This document shows, piece after piece, positions 1 through 9,500 of a stretch of 64,000 nucleotides of DNA. The DNA lies in contig NZ_KB849283.1 in NCBI RefSeq assembly GCF_000368145.1, positions 956,324 to 1,020,323 of the forward strand, in the 5' to 3' direction. The notes under the pieces are model-generated. The model was not told where the DNA came from. It made no database searches and worked only from the letters and a program-made list of their open reading frames with translations. Source of the DNA: Acinetobacter guillouiae CIP 63.46 (GTDB lineage Bacteria; Pseudomonadota; Gammaproteobacteria; Pseudomonadales; Moraxellaceae). The position numbers and the translations under genes were made by a program. Each line of letters starts with the position of its first letter. Positions within the stretch are counted from its first letter, which is position 1.

Positions 1-338
1 ATTCAGGAATTGAAAATGATTTGATACGTGCTGGACATATGATTCAAAACATTCATGATGGTAAAGCAGGTGCTTCTTTAGAAGGAAAGCCATCGAGCGG
101 CAACATGAAAGTTAAAGTAGATGCAACTGATGCCATTGCTCCGATTGTTACTGCTGGTTTTACCTATGACTTTAAACAAAACTGGTTTGCTACAGCCTCT
201 ATTTCTTATGCGAAGTTAGACAATACGGCAACCATTACTGTCCTAAACACCAACAACAATGCAAAGCTCATTCAGGCTAAAACTAAAATTGAGATCGACC
301 CACTGATCACTTACCTTGGTGTAGGTTATCGTTTCTAA
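1..338 (+). CDS. OmpW family outer membrane protein (3' part only)
   Basis: The reading frame is open from the first base, so the gene starts upstream of the window and only about 111 C-terminal residues are seen. Alternating polar and hydrophobic strands (TAGFTYDF, FATASISYAKL, PLITYLGVGYRF) and a C-terminal Phe are typical of the last strands of an eight-stranded outer-membrane beta-barrel. The ending LGVGYRF is characteristic of OmpW/AlkL proteins, which pass small hydrophobic molecules. The family call rests on the C-terminus alone. A strong hairpin terminator follows at once. Confidence 0.8.
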   Translation, partial: SGIENDLIRAGHMIQNIHDGKAGASLEGKPSSGNMKVKVDATDAIAPIVTAGFTYDFKQNWFATASISYAKLDNTATITVLNTNNNAKLIQAKTKIEIDPLITYLGVGYRF

Positions 339-357
339 GTCTATCTGTTAAAACCTA

Positions 358-392
358 AAGCCATTACAGTGACTTAAATACTGTAATGGCTT
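358..392 (+). terminator. Rho-independent terminator after ompW-like gene
   Basis: A 13-bp perfect stem (AAGCCATTACAGT at 358-370 with its complement at 380-392) and a 9-nt loop lie 20 nt after the stop codon. The downstream side is T-rich but has no pure T run. Confidence 0.75.
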
Positions 393-549
393 CATTTATA
401 ATTAATTTCAAAAAATTACCATGTATAAAATTTAATTCATTAAGTAATTATTTTGGCTGTCTTGTAGCCTTTTCATTTCAGACCAAGACTCACCTATCTA
501 TTTCATATAAGGTAAATATTCAAATCACATTTCAATAGGAAAGTATCAA

Positions 550-783
550 ATGACTTCTATCAATGTTGAAAGTATTAAGAATCATGCCGATGTTATTGCG
601 TCTTGTGGAACCAAAGTTGGTGAGGTAGATCACCTTGTTGGAGCAGACCAAATCAAACTGACCAAACATGGCGATGGACATCACCATCTCATCCCAACAT
701 CTTGGGTTGGTGAGATAAAAGGCGAAAAAGTGATCTTAACTAAAGATTCTCAAGAGGTTAAAGACACTTGGCTAGAAGTATAG
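550..783 (+). CDS. DUF2171 family small soluble protein
   Basis: A 77-residue soluble protein with no signal peptide. It has the layout of DUF2171 proteins: a short beta-rich domain with G-x-KVGEVDHL near residues 20-29, a central GDGHHHLIPTSWVG segment, and a lysine/valine-rich end. It resembles PRC-barrel-like small folds. The function is unknown; family members often occur in general-stress contexts. The ATG is preceded by AGGAAAG at good spacing. It is transcribed alone between two terminators. Confidence 0.75.
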   Translation: MTSINVESIKNHADVIASCGTKVGEVDHLVGADQIKLTKHGDGHHHLIPTSWVGEIKGEKVILTKDSQEVKDTWLEV

Positions 784-857
784 ATTTTGCCTATTACAAC
801 TGAGTTTTATTCAATTTATGTGTGTCACGTTCTGAAGTAGATTGACACTTATTCCAT

Positions 858-892
858 ATAAAACGCTCGATGAGTTTCATCGAGCGTTTTAT
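858..892. terminator. Bidirectional terminator between convergent genes
   Basis: A 16-bp stem (arms 858-873 and 877-892) with a 3-nt loop, flanked by A/T runs on both sides. It lies between the convergent DUF2171 gene and the small membrane protein gene and can serve both. Confidence 0.85.
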
Positions 893-898
893 ATTTGA

Positions 899-1183
899 TT
901 AAATCTTATTTTTTAAGACTTTCGTATCTTCATCCAATCTTAATTGGCGTTGTCTTTCGCCTTCATTGATAAGATCGAGGCGTTTGCCCCAGTATTGAAT
1001 TGCATATTGATATTTTGCAAAAAATGCAAAAAACATAAAGGTTAAGGCTGGACCTAAAACAATTTTATCTGCTTGACCTATGAATTTCTCATAGATCGCC
1101 ATGCCGAGCGCACAAAAGGTTAAAACCATAAACATAAAGAAGCTAAATTTTAAAAAATTATCGAAGCTTTTACCTTTAAACAT
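899..1183 (-). CDS. Small membrane protein, unknown function
   Basis: About 94 residues. Two hydrophobic segments (roughly residues 10-32, FSFFMFMVLTFCALGMAIY, and 42-58, LGPALTFMFFAFFAKYQYA) are followed by a charged Arg/Glu-rich cytoplasmic tail. I do not recognise a named family. The first ATG (1183) is preferred over an in-frame TTG six bases upstream. No clear ribosome-binding site is visible. The gene is monocistronic and ends at a shared terminator. Confidence 0.6.
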   Translation of the reverse strand: MFKGKSFDNFLKFSFFMFMVLTFCALGMAIYEKFIGQADKIVLGPALTFMFFAFFAKYQYAIQYWGKRLDLINEGERQRQLRLDEDTKVLKNKI

Positions 1184-1583
1184 AATCAAGAATACATATC
1201 ATTATCATTTGATAGCTTATTATAGGAGATAGGATCTAATTTTCAAGTGATCACTATTGGTTTTGTATTGATGGCTTTGTATTGATATTGAGCAACCTTA
1301 TTTCTGATTTAGATCCTTCATCAATCATTGTATTTTGATTGGCATGCTGATCTAAGAATTTGCTTTTTAAAATCTGTCTAATAAATTACACTTTGATATT
1401 CGCTCGGTTTGCATGTTGATATATTTTCTATTCTAGAATTTATGAGTAGTAATATGGGTAATGAATAATGGCGTAATGTTTTAAATAACGAGCACAGATA
1501 ATCCTATAGGCAAACTTTAAAAATCATCTTTATAACTCTATTATTTAATTTTTCAAAGTTAGCAGTTTATTTAACAAATAAAA
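1184..1583. other. Intergenic, no gene seen
   Basis: About 400 bases of AT-rich sequence with stops in all frames. It probably carries the promoter of the leftward small membrane protein gene. I see no RNA gene or repeat here. Confidence 0.5.
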
Positions 1584-1601
1584 AATCCACCGAGGTGGAT
1601 T
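1584..1601 (-). terminator. Terminator of the 55-residue protein gene
   Basis: A 7-bp stem (AATCCAC with GTGGATT) and a 4-nt loop sit 8 bases past the stop of the minus-strand gene. On the transcribed strand it is followed by a T run. Confidence 0.75.
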
Positions 1602-1608
1602 GAATCAG

Positions 1609-1776
1609 CTAAGAGTGGCGTAATTTTTTCCCACCTCCATCCTGCTTATTTACGGTCGCCCAAGCAATACGTTGTGCATCTTCATCCGAACGGCCTTGTT
1701 TTTTCTCACTTTCATAAATATGTTGGGCTTGTCTTTTCTGCTTTGCTGTATATGCAGATTTATCTCCTATAGGCAT
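1609..1776 (-). CDS. 55-residue protein of the 'plasmid stabilization'-annotated family
   Basis: A 55-residue, highly charged soluble protein beginning MPIGDKSAYTAKQKRQA and containing the signature RIAWATVNKQDGGGKK. This pattern (GDKSxYT-x-KQKR...E-x-AWATVNK-x-GGGKK) is common in proteobacterial small proteins annotated as 'plasmid stabilization protein'. The annotation is historical and the real function is unclear; there is no partner toxin or antitoxin here. The gene is monocistronic with its own terminator. Confidence 0.75.
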   Translation of the reverse strand: MPIGDKSAYTAKQKRQAQHIYESEKKQGRSDEDAQRIAWATVNKQDGGGKKLRHS

Positions 1777-2087
1777 AATCACGTCTCCATATAACGATAA
1801 ATATAAGGATTATCTTTATAACATGGATTATTTTATTCGCTGTTTAGTGTTGTAAGTTCTTGTGAATTTGAGTCATGCTTATTTATTTTAACTCAATATA
1901 GAATACCAATTAACACTATGTTTTTATTTTTAAAATAACTAACCCTTATTTTAAAGTATCATTTCATTTAATACTTAAAATTTCACTTAATCTACATTGA
2001 TCACTTTTTAACAACATTTATTCACACAGTATTGATGAGATTAGTCCACCATATAAATTAATCACTTGATAAATCTTAGAGGTTAAT
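1777..2087. other. Divergent intergenic region
   Basis: Roughly 310 bases of AT-rich DNA between the divergent 55- and 48-residue genes, expected to hold both promoters. No coding or RNA signal was seen. Confidence 0.45.
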
Positions 2088-2234
2088 ATGCAACCTGATA
2101 ACAACCCATCAACAGCTCAAGAAAGATCAGAAAAAGCACAAGAAAAGCGTAGAATCCCAAAATATATTTTACTCATAGTGGGTCTATTTTTGCTTGCGAT
2201 TGTGATCTATATGCTTGCGAGTTGGCAAGGCTAA
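2088..2234 (+). CDS. 48-residue single-pass membrane protein
   Basis: The first 28 residues are charged (MQPDNNPSTAQERSEK...). They are followed by one transmembrane helix at about residues 28-44 (ILLIVGLFLLAIVIYML). A GAGG ribosome-binding site precedes the ATG and a 12-bp hairpin terminator follows the stop, so this is a complete transcription unit. I do not recognise a family. The positive stretch before the helix predicts a cytoplasmic N-terminus. Confidence 0.65.
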   Translation: MQPDNNPSTAQERSEKAQEKRRIPKYILLIVGLFLLAIVIYMLASWQG

Positions 2235-2296
2235 GTTAGAGTAATTTGCAGCTATTTTTATAAGCTTAGCGTTTTAAAAATGTTTAAAGCAGATTA

Positions 2297-2325
2297 AGAA
2301 AAGCAAGGTGTTTCCTTGCTTTTCT
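2297..2325 (+). terminator. Terminator after the 48-residue gene
   Basis: A 12-bp perfect stem (AGAAAAGCAAGG at 2297-2308, complement at 2314-2325) with a 5-nt loop. The right arm is T-rich. Confidence 0.8.
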
Positions 2326-2366
2326 AATAGTGAATTTAATTAAAATCCTATTTAAAATAAAAAATC

Positions 2367-2830
2367 TTAAATTAAGATGCTAATCACACTTCCAAATACC
2401 GCCCTCTTTTTAAACGATCTATTTTTGATTGTATAGTCTATGATTGATCTTGCTTGAAAAGACTCTAAATTGAGGTAATCCATAAAAACTTCGTTTGCTC
2501 TAGCTACTGTAGACTTCTTCTTCTCGATATTTAATTGTTGTTGCTGCTCTGATATTTTTGCTTTTTCTCTGGGTTGGGATTTATCCCTTATGCCATTTGC
2601 AGCAATTTTCTCTCTACCAATTCTTACGCTTAGTCTAGATCGATATTTCCATATAATCCGAAGTTGAGCAAATAGATCGACTGAGAACTTTCTTTTCAGC
2701 GATATAAGTTTTATCGCTGTTATTTACACGTACAACAAAGCCAATCAACTTATTGTCTCGATAAATCGCAGATCTAAGCTCCAATTGATCAATAAATGTC
2801 TTTTGTCAGCTTTACTCTTGGTGTTGACAT
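2367..2830 (-). pseudogene. Decayed tyrosine integrase (N-terminal part)
   Basis: Reading leftward from ATG 2828-2830 gives MSTPRVKLTK. A frame change follows, then FIDQLELRSAIYRDNKLIGF and VRVNNSDKTYIAEKKV, which is the arm-binding N-terminal domain (DUF4102-like) of phage and island integrases. Another frame change leads to RLSVRIGREKIA and then EVFMDYLNLESFQARSIIDY, matching the start of the SAM-like core-binding domain. The catalytic domain with its Arg-His-Arg-Tyr residues is missing. At least two frameshifts and the truncation make it non-functional. It lies about 150 bases 5' of a tRNA gene, a usual integration neighbourhood. Confidence 0.75.
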
Positions 2831-2978
2831 ATATAGAATCTCTAGCTGTCGCAATGCTAAATACTATATCAAGCTATTCTCTACAGTCTACTTGTAAAAA
2901 AACTTGATAAACTCTAAAATCTTAGATAGTATTGCACACGTTCCAAGTAGTTGATAATTAATCAATTCACTTGATGAA

Positions 2979-3055
<77 letters not shown>

Positions 3056-3063
3056 AATAAGAC

Positions 3064-3094
3064 AACCACTTAGGTGCATTAATCCTAAGTGGTT
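3064..3094 (+). terminator. tRNA terminator
   Basis: An 11-bp perfect stem (AACCACTTAGG with its complement at 3084-3094), a 9-nt loop and a following T run end the single tRNA transcript. Confidence 0.88.
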
Positions 3095-3288
3095 TTTTGT
3101 TGTTTGCTATTCTTGATTAACTATTTTACATCTGCTTTATCGTCAATTAGCTTTTTTCTTTTAATCGAAGTGTGGAACTTGCCCCCCTCATTTTTCAGCA
3201 TTTATACATTTCTCTCAATTTACAACAAATATTCATCATCCTTCCCTTAAAAGCATTGAAGTATAAGTCAATTAATCAAAATTTTAGC

Positions 3289-3981
3289 TTAAATAAATTG
3301 ACTAGAATCTAGCATTTGCAATGTAATTTTCTTTACCTCATCACGGCTCTGTTTGATATGCTCTGTAGTCGCATTTAGCGCAGAATCCCGTTCTTTTCTA
3401 AAAATAAAACCTAAAATAGTCTGATGCTCAGCATAAGTTGCCTCTATACGATATTGTTTGGAGAAATCTAAGCGACGAATAATTCTAATTTTTTCACTCA
3501 GTTCTCGATGTATTCGTGCCATTTCCTGATTACCTGCTGCACGAACAAGAGAACAATGGAAATCTTCATCTTGTTGAGAAAGCGCCTTAATATCTTTTAG
3601 GTATTGCTCAGGTTCGATACACCATAAATCTTTTAATACTGCCAACTCAATTGATGGCTCCCCAATATGAGCGCAAAGTATTTCGATGGCTGCTTTTTCT
3701 AAAATGATGCGAACATCATACAGTTCTTCATAATATCTAAAGTTCAGTGGTCTCACCTGCCAACCACTTCGAAAACTAACCTCTACATAACCTTCCTGCT
3801 GTAAACGATATAAAGCTTGACGTATAGGGGTACGACTCACTTGATAAGTTTTAGCAATTTCTGACTCAGTAAAACGCTCACTCGGCATAAGTTTAAAATC
3901 AAAAATATCATTCTTGATTCTTCGATAAACCAGCTCAGACAAATTGTCTGAGCTTTTTAAAGAATTCTTTATTTCAGTCAT
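3289..3981 (-). CDS. GntR/FCD family transcriptional regulator of the urea operon
   Basis: A 230-residue regulator. Residues about 15-80 form the GntR winged helix-turn-helix (SELVYRRIKNDI..., then AKTYQVSRTPIRQALYRLQQ). The rest is an FCD ligand-binding domain. It is the last gene of a minus-strand operon, starting 3 nt after the urea carboxylase stop codon. Its role is inferred from position: probably local control of urea/allophanate breakdown and of itself. A perfect 12-bp palindrome near the allophanate hydrolase start is a candidate operator. The ligand is unknown. Confidence 0.88.
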   Translation of the reverse strand: MTEIKNSLKSSDNLSELVYRRIKNDIFDFKLMPSERFTESEIAKTYQVSRTPIRQALYRLQQEGYVEVSFRSGWQVRPLNFRYYEELYDVRIILEKAAIEILCAHIGEPSIELAVLKDLWCIEPEQYLKDIKALSQQDEDFHCSLVRAAGNQEMARIHRELSEKIRIIRRLDFSKQYRIEATYAEHQTILGFIFRKERDSALNATTEHIKQSRDEVKKITLQMLDSSQFI

Positions 3982-3984
3982 ATC

Positions 3985-6900
3985 CTATTCCATATAGACC
4001 AATGGCTCACCACTATGTACTGTCTGACCAGCGCGACAAGTCACAGCTTTTACAATACCGTCTTCAGATGCATATACAGGTAATTCCATTTTCATAGCCT
4101 CGATGATCGCTACAGTTTCACCTTTCTTCACCACTTGACCATGTTCAACCAATATTTTCCATATATTGCCTGTCATTGATGCATTTAAAGCGACAAAGTG
4201 ACTAAAATCTTGCTGTTCAATGTAATCCTTTTGGGTTTCTTCTGGATGGATAAAATCTTCTTTCCATCGTTCAACTTCAGTTTTAAAAGCAAACTGTTGT
4301 TTTTCTTTAAAGACCTCGATGCTGTCAGCTTCATCCTCTAAAAATTTACAGTATTGCGCATAATCAAATTCAGTTTCTTCAATTTGAATTTGAGCTTGAC
4401 CATTGGCAAAATCTAAACGCCACTGATCTAATTCAGCTTCAGTAACCTCAAAAAATTTGATTTGGTCAAAAAATTGCAGGAACCATTGTTTATCGCCAAA
4501 TTGTTTATTCTTTTTAAATTTATTCCAGATCGGTAATGTGCGACCAATTAATTGGTATCCACCTGGTGAATCCATTCCATAAATACACATGTACATACCA
4601 CCAATTCCCACAGTCCCTTCTGCGGTAAATGTACGTGCTGGATTATATTTAGAGCTTAATAAACGATGACGCGGGTCTATCGGTACTGCGCAAGGTGCTG
4701 TCAGATAAACATCTCCTAATCCAAGCACAAGATAATTTGCATTAAATAAGATTTGTTTAACTTCATCACGGTGTTTCAAACCATTAATTCGCTGAATAAA
4801 ATCCACATTATTTGGAAGCCATGGTGCTTTGGCGCAAACACTTTCCTGATATCGTTCAACTGCACTCAGGGTGGCACTATCTTCAAATGCCATGGGTAAA
4901 TAAACGATACGTGATGGTATTTTTATTTGGCTTAGATCTCCCATTTGTTCTTCTAAATAGAGCAGTTCAGCGATTAGCGTTTTTTGCGGGATGATCAAAC
5001 CATCATATTTAATTTGCAAGGAACGAACACCAGGTGATAATTCTAAAATACCTGCGATATTGTGAGCACGTATCAGCTCTATCAATTTGTGGACACGTAA
5101 CCTAAGGGAAAGATCCAGAATATTGTCACCATACTCAAGTAAGATATAACTATCTCCGGCTTGACGATAAACTGTTTTTGGAGAAAGCTGCATAGCCTCT
5201 CTCTGTGCCAAAATCGTCGTACCCATTTCCGCTTTAGAAATAGGGGCTACATCTGGAACAGCAGTTGAAAAGTTTTCAATCAAATCTAGCTGCTGTTGTT
5301 CTAATTGATTCGCTTGTTCTACGCTTAATGGATAAAAAGAGATTTTATCATCTGCTTTAAGTTGTCCGATTTTCCATAATTCTGCTTTAGCAATCGTTAC
5401 TGGGCAAACAAACCCACCAAGACTTGGTCCATCTTTAGCTAAAATAACAGGGAAATCACCTGTAAAGTTGATTGCGCCAATGGCATATTCACAATCGTGT
5501 ACATTGGAAGGATGTAATCCAGCTTCTCCACCATTTTCTCGTGCCCAACTAGGCGTTGGCCCACTTAAACGAATTCCTAAACGGTTTGAGTTAAAATGAA
5601 CCGTCCATTCTGAAGCAAAGAATTCTTCAATATATTCTTGTTTAAAAAAATCTGGTGCGCCATGTGGGCCATATAGCACTCCGATTTTCCATTCGGTGCT
5701 ATAGCTTGGAATTAAGTGGTTAGACAATGCTTGTGGTTGTGCAATGGCAATAGGTAACTCATTCATAAGTAAAGTCGGATTCACCATTTTAATCGTATCA
5801 CCTGCACGAAGTGTACGACCAGCATGACCTCCAAAATTACCTAATGCAAAAGTCGAGCGACTGCCTAAATATACTGGGACATCCAAACCATCCCGTACTG
5901 AAAGATATGTTCGACAACCGGATTCAACTTGCCCTAACTCAAGTATCTGTCCAGACTTGACTGTGATCGGTTGCCAAAAATGAATAGTTTGATCGTCAAG
6001 ATATGCAGAACATGGCGCACCTGTTAATGCAATGGTGGTATCAGCATGAAATTTTAACGTAGGCCCCATCAAGGTAAATTCAAAACCCGCAGCTTTAGCA
6101 TCATTGCCTACAATTTTATTTGCCAATTGGAAAGCAAAATCATCCATAGGGCCTGATGGTGGGACGCCAATATCCCAATAACCAATACGCCCAGGATAAT
6201 CTTGAATCGAACTTAATGTTCCCGGCTGAACCACTTCAATCACCCGAGGTGTATATTTAAAATCGTCTAACATCCGTGTCCAGATTTGCATACTTTCAAA
6301 GCGAACATCTGAAATAATCTCACGCGCATAATCAAGATTGGTACTAATACCGTTGAGTCGTGCTTCAACTAATGCTTGTTTTAACTTTTGTATCGCAGCC
6401 TCACGATTTTCAGCATGAACGATGATCTTAGCAATCATTGGATCAAAATATTGAGAAATTTCAGTGCCTGTAGATACCCATGTATCAACCCGAATTCCTT
6501 CAGGGAAATAAACATCAGTTAAAACACCTGGACTCGGCTGAAAATTCTTAACTGGGTCTTCTGCGTAGACCCGAACTTCTATAGCTGCACCTTGGGGCTG
6601 TATATGCGCTAAGTCATCCCAATCCAACCGATCCCCTGATGCGACTTTTAGCATACATTCGATTAAATCCAGCCCTGTTACCATTTCTGTTACAGGGTGT
6701 TCAACTTGTAGTCGAGTATTGACCTCTAAGAAATAAAACTCATCTCGTGCTGCATCATAAATAAACTCAACGGTTCCAGCGCTACGATATTGAACCGATT
6801 TTCCGAGCTCAATTGCAGCTTGATGTAGTTTTTTTCGTGTTGCGTCAGGTAAATTTGCTGCAGGTGTTTCTTCAACAATTTTTTGGTTACGACGTTGTAG

Positions 6901-7587
6901 TGAACAATCCCGTTCTCCCAAAGCAACCACTTGACCTTGACCATCACCAAATATCTGTACCTCTACATGACGAGCCTTATCTATAAAGCGTTCTAAAAAG
7001 ACGCCAGCATCCTTAAAAAATTGCTCACCTAAGCGTTTCACACTTTCATAAGCTTCCATTAAGGCATCTTTTGAGTCACAGCGGGTTAAACCAATACCGC
7101 CACCACCTGCGGTACTTTTCAGCATGATCGGATAACCAATTGTTTCCGCAGCTTCGAGTGCTTCATCTAAACTATTTAATAAACCTGTTCCGGGTGTCAT
7201 TGGCACATTGGCTATGGCCGCCAGTTCACGTGCACGATGTTTTAGTCCGAATTCTAAAATTTGCTCGGCTGTAGGCCCCATAAATGCAATATCGTTTTCC
7301 TCACATGCTTGAGAGAACTCAGCACTTTCAGAAAGAAAACCATAACCCGGGAAAATCGCTTGTGCGCCTGTGTCTTTTGCAATTCGGATTAACTTTTCAA
7401 TACTCAAATACGTATCTGCTGGCTTAATCCCCTGTAAAGCAACTGCGAGGTCTGCATCTAATACATGCTGAGCATAACGATCTGTGTCTGAATAGACAGC
7501 TATACTTTTGATGCCTAATTTCTTTAAGGTTCGAATGGCTCTTACAGCAATTTCACCACGGTTTGCAATTAATACAGTATGAAACAT
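3985..7587 (-). CDS. uca: Urea carboxylase (biotin-dependent)
   Basis: 1200 residues, the usual size. It carboxylates urea to allophanate using ATP and bicarbonate. Domains in order: biotin carboxylase (about 1-450, starting FHTVLIANRGEIAVRAIRTL, with the ATP-grasp loop STAGGGGIGL); the KipA/AHS2-type domain (from VIEVVQPGTLSSIQDYPGR); the KipI/AHS1-type domain (from TVYRQAGDSYILLEYGDN); and a C-terminal biotin carrier domain with EAMKMELP, whose Lys is biotinylated. It starts 14 nt downstream of allophanate hydrolase with a strong GGGGGGAAAG site. With its upstream partner it makes a two-protein urea amidolyase, a nickel-free alternative to urease. Confidence 0.97.
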   Translation of the reverse strand: MFHTVLIANRGEIAVRAIRTLKKLGIKSIAVYSDTDRYAQHVLDADLAVALQGIKPADTYLSIEKLIRIAKDTGAQAIFPGYGFLSESAEFSQACEENDIAFMGPTAEQILEFGLKHRARELAAIANVPMTPGTGLLNSLDEALEAAETIGYPIMLKSTAGGGGIGLTRCDSKDALMEAYESVKRLGEQFFKDAGVFLERFIDKARHVEVQIFGDGQGQVVALGERDCSLQRRNQKIVEETPAANLPDATRKKLHQAAIELGKSVQYRSAGTVEFIYDAARDEFYFLEVNTRLQVEHPVTEMVTGLDLIECMLKVASGDRLDWDDLAHIQPQGAAIEVRVYAEDPVKNFQPSPGVLTDVYFPEGIRVDTWVSTGTEISQYFDPMIAKIIVHAENREAAIQKLKQALVEARLNGISTNLDYAREIISDVRFESMQIWTRMLDDFKYTPRVIEVVQPGTLSSIQDYPGRIGYWDIGVPPSGPMDDFAFQLANKIVGNDAKAAGFEFTLMGPTLKFHADTTIALTGAPCSAYLDDQTIHFWQPITVKSGQILELGQVESGCRTYLSVRDGLDVPVYLGSRSTFALGNFGGHAGRTLRAGDTIKMVNPTLLMNELPIAIAQPQALSNHLIPSYSTEWKIGVLYGPHGAPDFFKQEYIEEFFASEWTVHFNSNRLGIRLSGPTPSWARENGGEAGLHPSNVHDCEYAIGAINFTGDFPVILAKDGPSLGGFVCPVTIAKAELWKIGQLKADDKISFYPLSVEQANQLEQQQLDLIENFSTAVPDVAPISKAEMGTTILAQREAMQLSPKTVYRQAGDSYILLEYGDNILDLSLRLRVHKLIELIRAHNIAGILELSPGVRSLQIKYDGLIIPQKTLIAELLYLEEQMGDLSQIKIPSRIVYLPMAFEDSATLSAVERYQESVCAKAPWLPNNVDFIQRINGLKHRDEVKQILFNANYLVLGLGDVYLTAPCAVPIDPRHRLLSSKYNPARTFTAEGTVGIGGMYMCIYGMDSPGGYQLIGRTLPIWNKFKKNKQFGDKQWFLQFFDQIKFFEVTEAELDQWRLDFANGQAQIQIEETEFDYAQYCKFLEDEADSIEVFKEKQQFAFKTEVERWKEDFIHPEETQKDYIEQQDFSHFVALNASMTGNIWKILVEHGQVVKKGETVAIIEAMKMELPVYASEDGIVKAVTCRAGQTVHSGEPLVYME

Positions 7588-7601
7588 GATGCTTTCCCCC
7601 C

Positions 7602-9434
7602 TTAATTCGATACAGCTGGTACTGGATTATTTCGCTGTTGGATATATGCCCGCCATCCTCCCAAATGACTGATATTCTCTGCATCTTCCAAACCATAAGG
7701 TTCACAGATAAAGCCTTTTACCCAGCGCCCATCTTCAAGTTCCACATTTCCCATACCCAGTGGTGTCGGGATTTCTGCAACAAACTCCCCAAAACGAGCA
7801 GTTGGAATATCCCAAAGTTCTACAATAATGGCTTTCCCCTCAGCTTCATTACGTGCAAGGCCCGGTTTAGGCGGCACTGTCCCATTCAATGCATATAGAG
7901 AATATTTACTGGCAGTTTTGGTCGTTTCAATATGTACAGCATCTCTGCTGGTCAATTGAAAATTCAGTGGCATACCTGTTAAATGAGCCCCAACAACAGC
8001 CACACGGATATGATGATCAGATCGGGTTAAATTCAGTTGAGTAGATTTCAATTTTGCTTGTGTTGCCCCTAACTTTAAATCGAGATATCGCTGCCAGAGT
8101 TTTCCAAAATGAGTTAATGCAGCATCATGCCAAGCAGGTGCAATTAAAGTAATTCCAAAAGGTAAGCCGTCTTCTCGAAACCCTGCGGGTAAAGCCAGTG
8201 CACTTAAATCAGCCAAATTGGTGAAATTAGTATATGTACCAAAATGAGAGTTAAACTTAATGGGTTCAATTTTCATTTCTTCGATTGTGTAAATTGTGGG
8301 GGATGTTGGTACGATCAAAGCATCAAATTGAGCCAATTTTTCCTGAATTTCACGTGCCAAATCTTGTTTTAGATACTCTGCGTTGTAAGCATCAATCGCT
8401 GTGTATTGATAACCCTGTTTAACTATTTCTAAAACTGTTTGATCAAATGCTTCAGGATTTTGTTCGATAAAATCTTCTAAAGCAGCAGTTCGTTCAGCCA
8501 CCCAAGGTCCTTGATAAAGTTGTACTGCGAGTTTTTCAAAAGCCGTAAAATCAATCTCTGTAATAGAAGCCTGAAAAGACTCAAGTAATTTTAGTGCTTG
8601 GTTAAACGCTTGTTCCGATTGTTGATCACCAAAAAAATTTAAAGTGTCGGGTATTGCAAAATTGAGTTTTGAGGTAAAGCGTGCTGGCGCTGTTTTTGGA
8701 TTTTTCCGCGAGTAACTATCTCGCGCATCATATTTTTCTAATAGATTGGCAACATATTCAGCATCTACAACTGTTAAAGCAAAAATCGAAATACAATCAA
8801 CAGTCTTACAGGCAGGCAATAGACCATTATTTGAAAAACGCCCTTTGGTTGGTTTTAATCCCACAATATTGTTAAAACCAGCTGGAACACGGCCAGACCC
8901 TGCAGTATCAGTTCCCAATGAAAAAGGCACCAGACCACGAGCCACTACGCTCGCTGAACCAGAACTTGATCCACCACTTACATAATTTGGATTAAAGCTG
9001 TTTTTAACTGCGCCATAAGGAGATCGAGTGCCAACTAATCCAGTTGCAAATTGGTCCAAATTTGTTTTACCGACGACAACCGCACCAGCATTTTTCAATA
9101 ACTGGACAAGTGCGGCATCTTGTTCAGCAGGATGAGAGATGATCTTACATGCCGCTGTAGATACAAATCCTTTTACATCAATATTGTCTTTAACTGCGAA
9201 TGGAATTCCATATAACGGAAATTGCTGATAAATATTCTCTAAGTCATGAGAATCGATTTGAAGATCTTCAATCTGTTGTTTGATTTGTTCGACAGTCGCA
9301 ATTGAAATCCATGCATTATCCTGCGGATCAAACTCACTCACTAATTCACACAATTTTTCGATATTAATTTCACCAGTTTGATAAGCCCGTTGCCAATCAC
9401 TAATCGTCCAGCCACTCATTTTTTCTAAGTACAT
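7602..9434 (-). CDS. atzF: Allophanate hydrolase
   Basis: Hydrolyses allophanate, the product of the next gene, to ammonia and carbon dioxide. The amidase-signature domain shows the Ser-Ser-Lys triad context: FAVKDNIDVKG for the Lys and GGSSSGSASVVARG plus TDTAGSGRVPAGF for the serines. A C-terminal AtzF-type extension begins around RVAVVGAHLTGMPLN. The frame is open to 9500 (TTG) with ATGs at 9485, 9434 and 9419. I chose 9434 (about 610 residues) because a GGGAT site sits before it and the family is about 600 residues long. This also places the operator-like palindrome at 9449-9460 in the leader. The start remains uncertain. Confidence 0.93.
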   Translation of the reverse strand: MYLEKMSGWTISDWQRAYQTGEINIEKLCELVSEFDPQDNAWISIATVEQIKQQIEDLQIDSHDLENIYQQFPLYGIPFAVKDNIDVKGFVSTAACKIISHPAEQDAALVQLLKNAGAVVVGKTNLDQFATGLVGTRSPYGAVKNSFNPNYVSGGSSSGSASVVARGLVPFSLGTDTAGSGRVPAGFNNIVGLKPTKGRFSNNGLLPACKTVDCISIFALTVVDAEYVANLLEKYDARDSYSRKNPKTAPARFTSKLNFAIPDTLNFFGDQQSEQAFNQALKLLESFQASITEIDFTAFEKLAVQLYQGPWVAERTAALEDFIEQNPEAFDQTVLEIVKQGYQYTAIDAYNAEYLKQDLAREIQEKLAQFDALIVPTSPTIYTIEEMKIEPIKFNSHFGTYTNFTNLADLSALALPAGFREDGLPFGITLIAPAWHDAALTHFGKLWQRYLDLKLGATQAKLKSTQLNLTRSDHHIRVAVVGAHLTGMPLNFQLTSRDAVHIETTKTASKYSLYALNGTVPPKPGLARNEAEGKAIIVELWDIPTARFGEFVAEIPTPLGMGNVELEDGRWVKGFICEPYGLEDAENISHLGGWRAYIQQRNNPVPAVSN

Positions 9435-9448
9435 TTTTTGAATCCCAT

Positions 9449-9460
9449 CTTGTATACAAG
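9449..9460. promoter_or_regulatory. Candidate GntR operator palindrome
   Basis: CTTGTATACAAG is a perfect 12-bp palindrome just upstream of the preferred start of the allophanate hydrolase gene. The core TTGTATACAA is typical of sites bound by FCD-type GntR regulators, and such a regulator is encoded in this operon. Binding is inferred. Confidence 0.5.
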
Positions 9461-9500
9461 TTTGAATTACATTTGCAGGATCCATGCCAAAAACTAACAA

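Noticed and set aside
1609-1776. Toxin-antitoxin module
   Set aside because: The 55-residue protein carries a 'plasmid stabilization' style annotation in databases, but no partner gene is next to it.
3985-9434. Single fused urea amidolyase
   Set aside because: The hydrolase and carboxylase are separate genes with a 14-base gap and a strong ribosome-binding site for the second.
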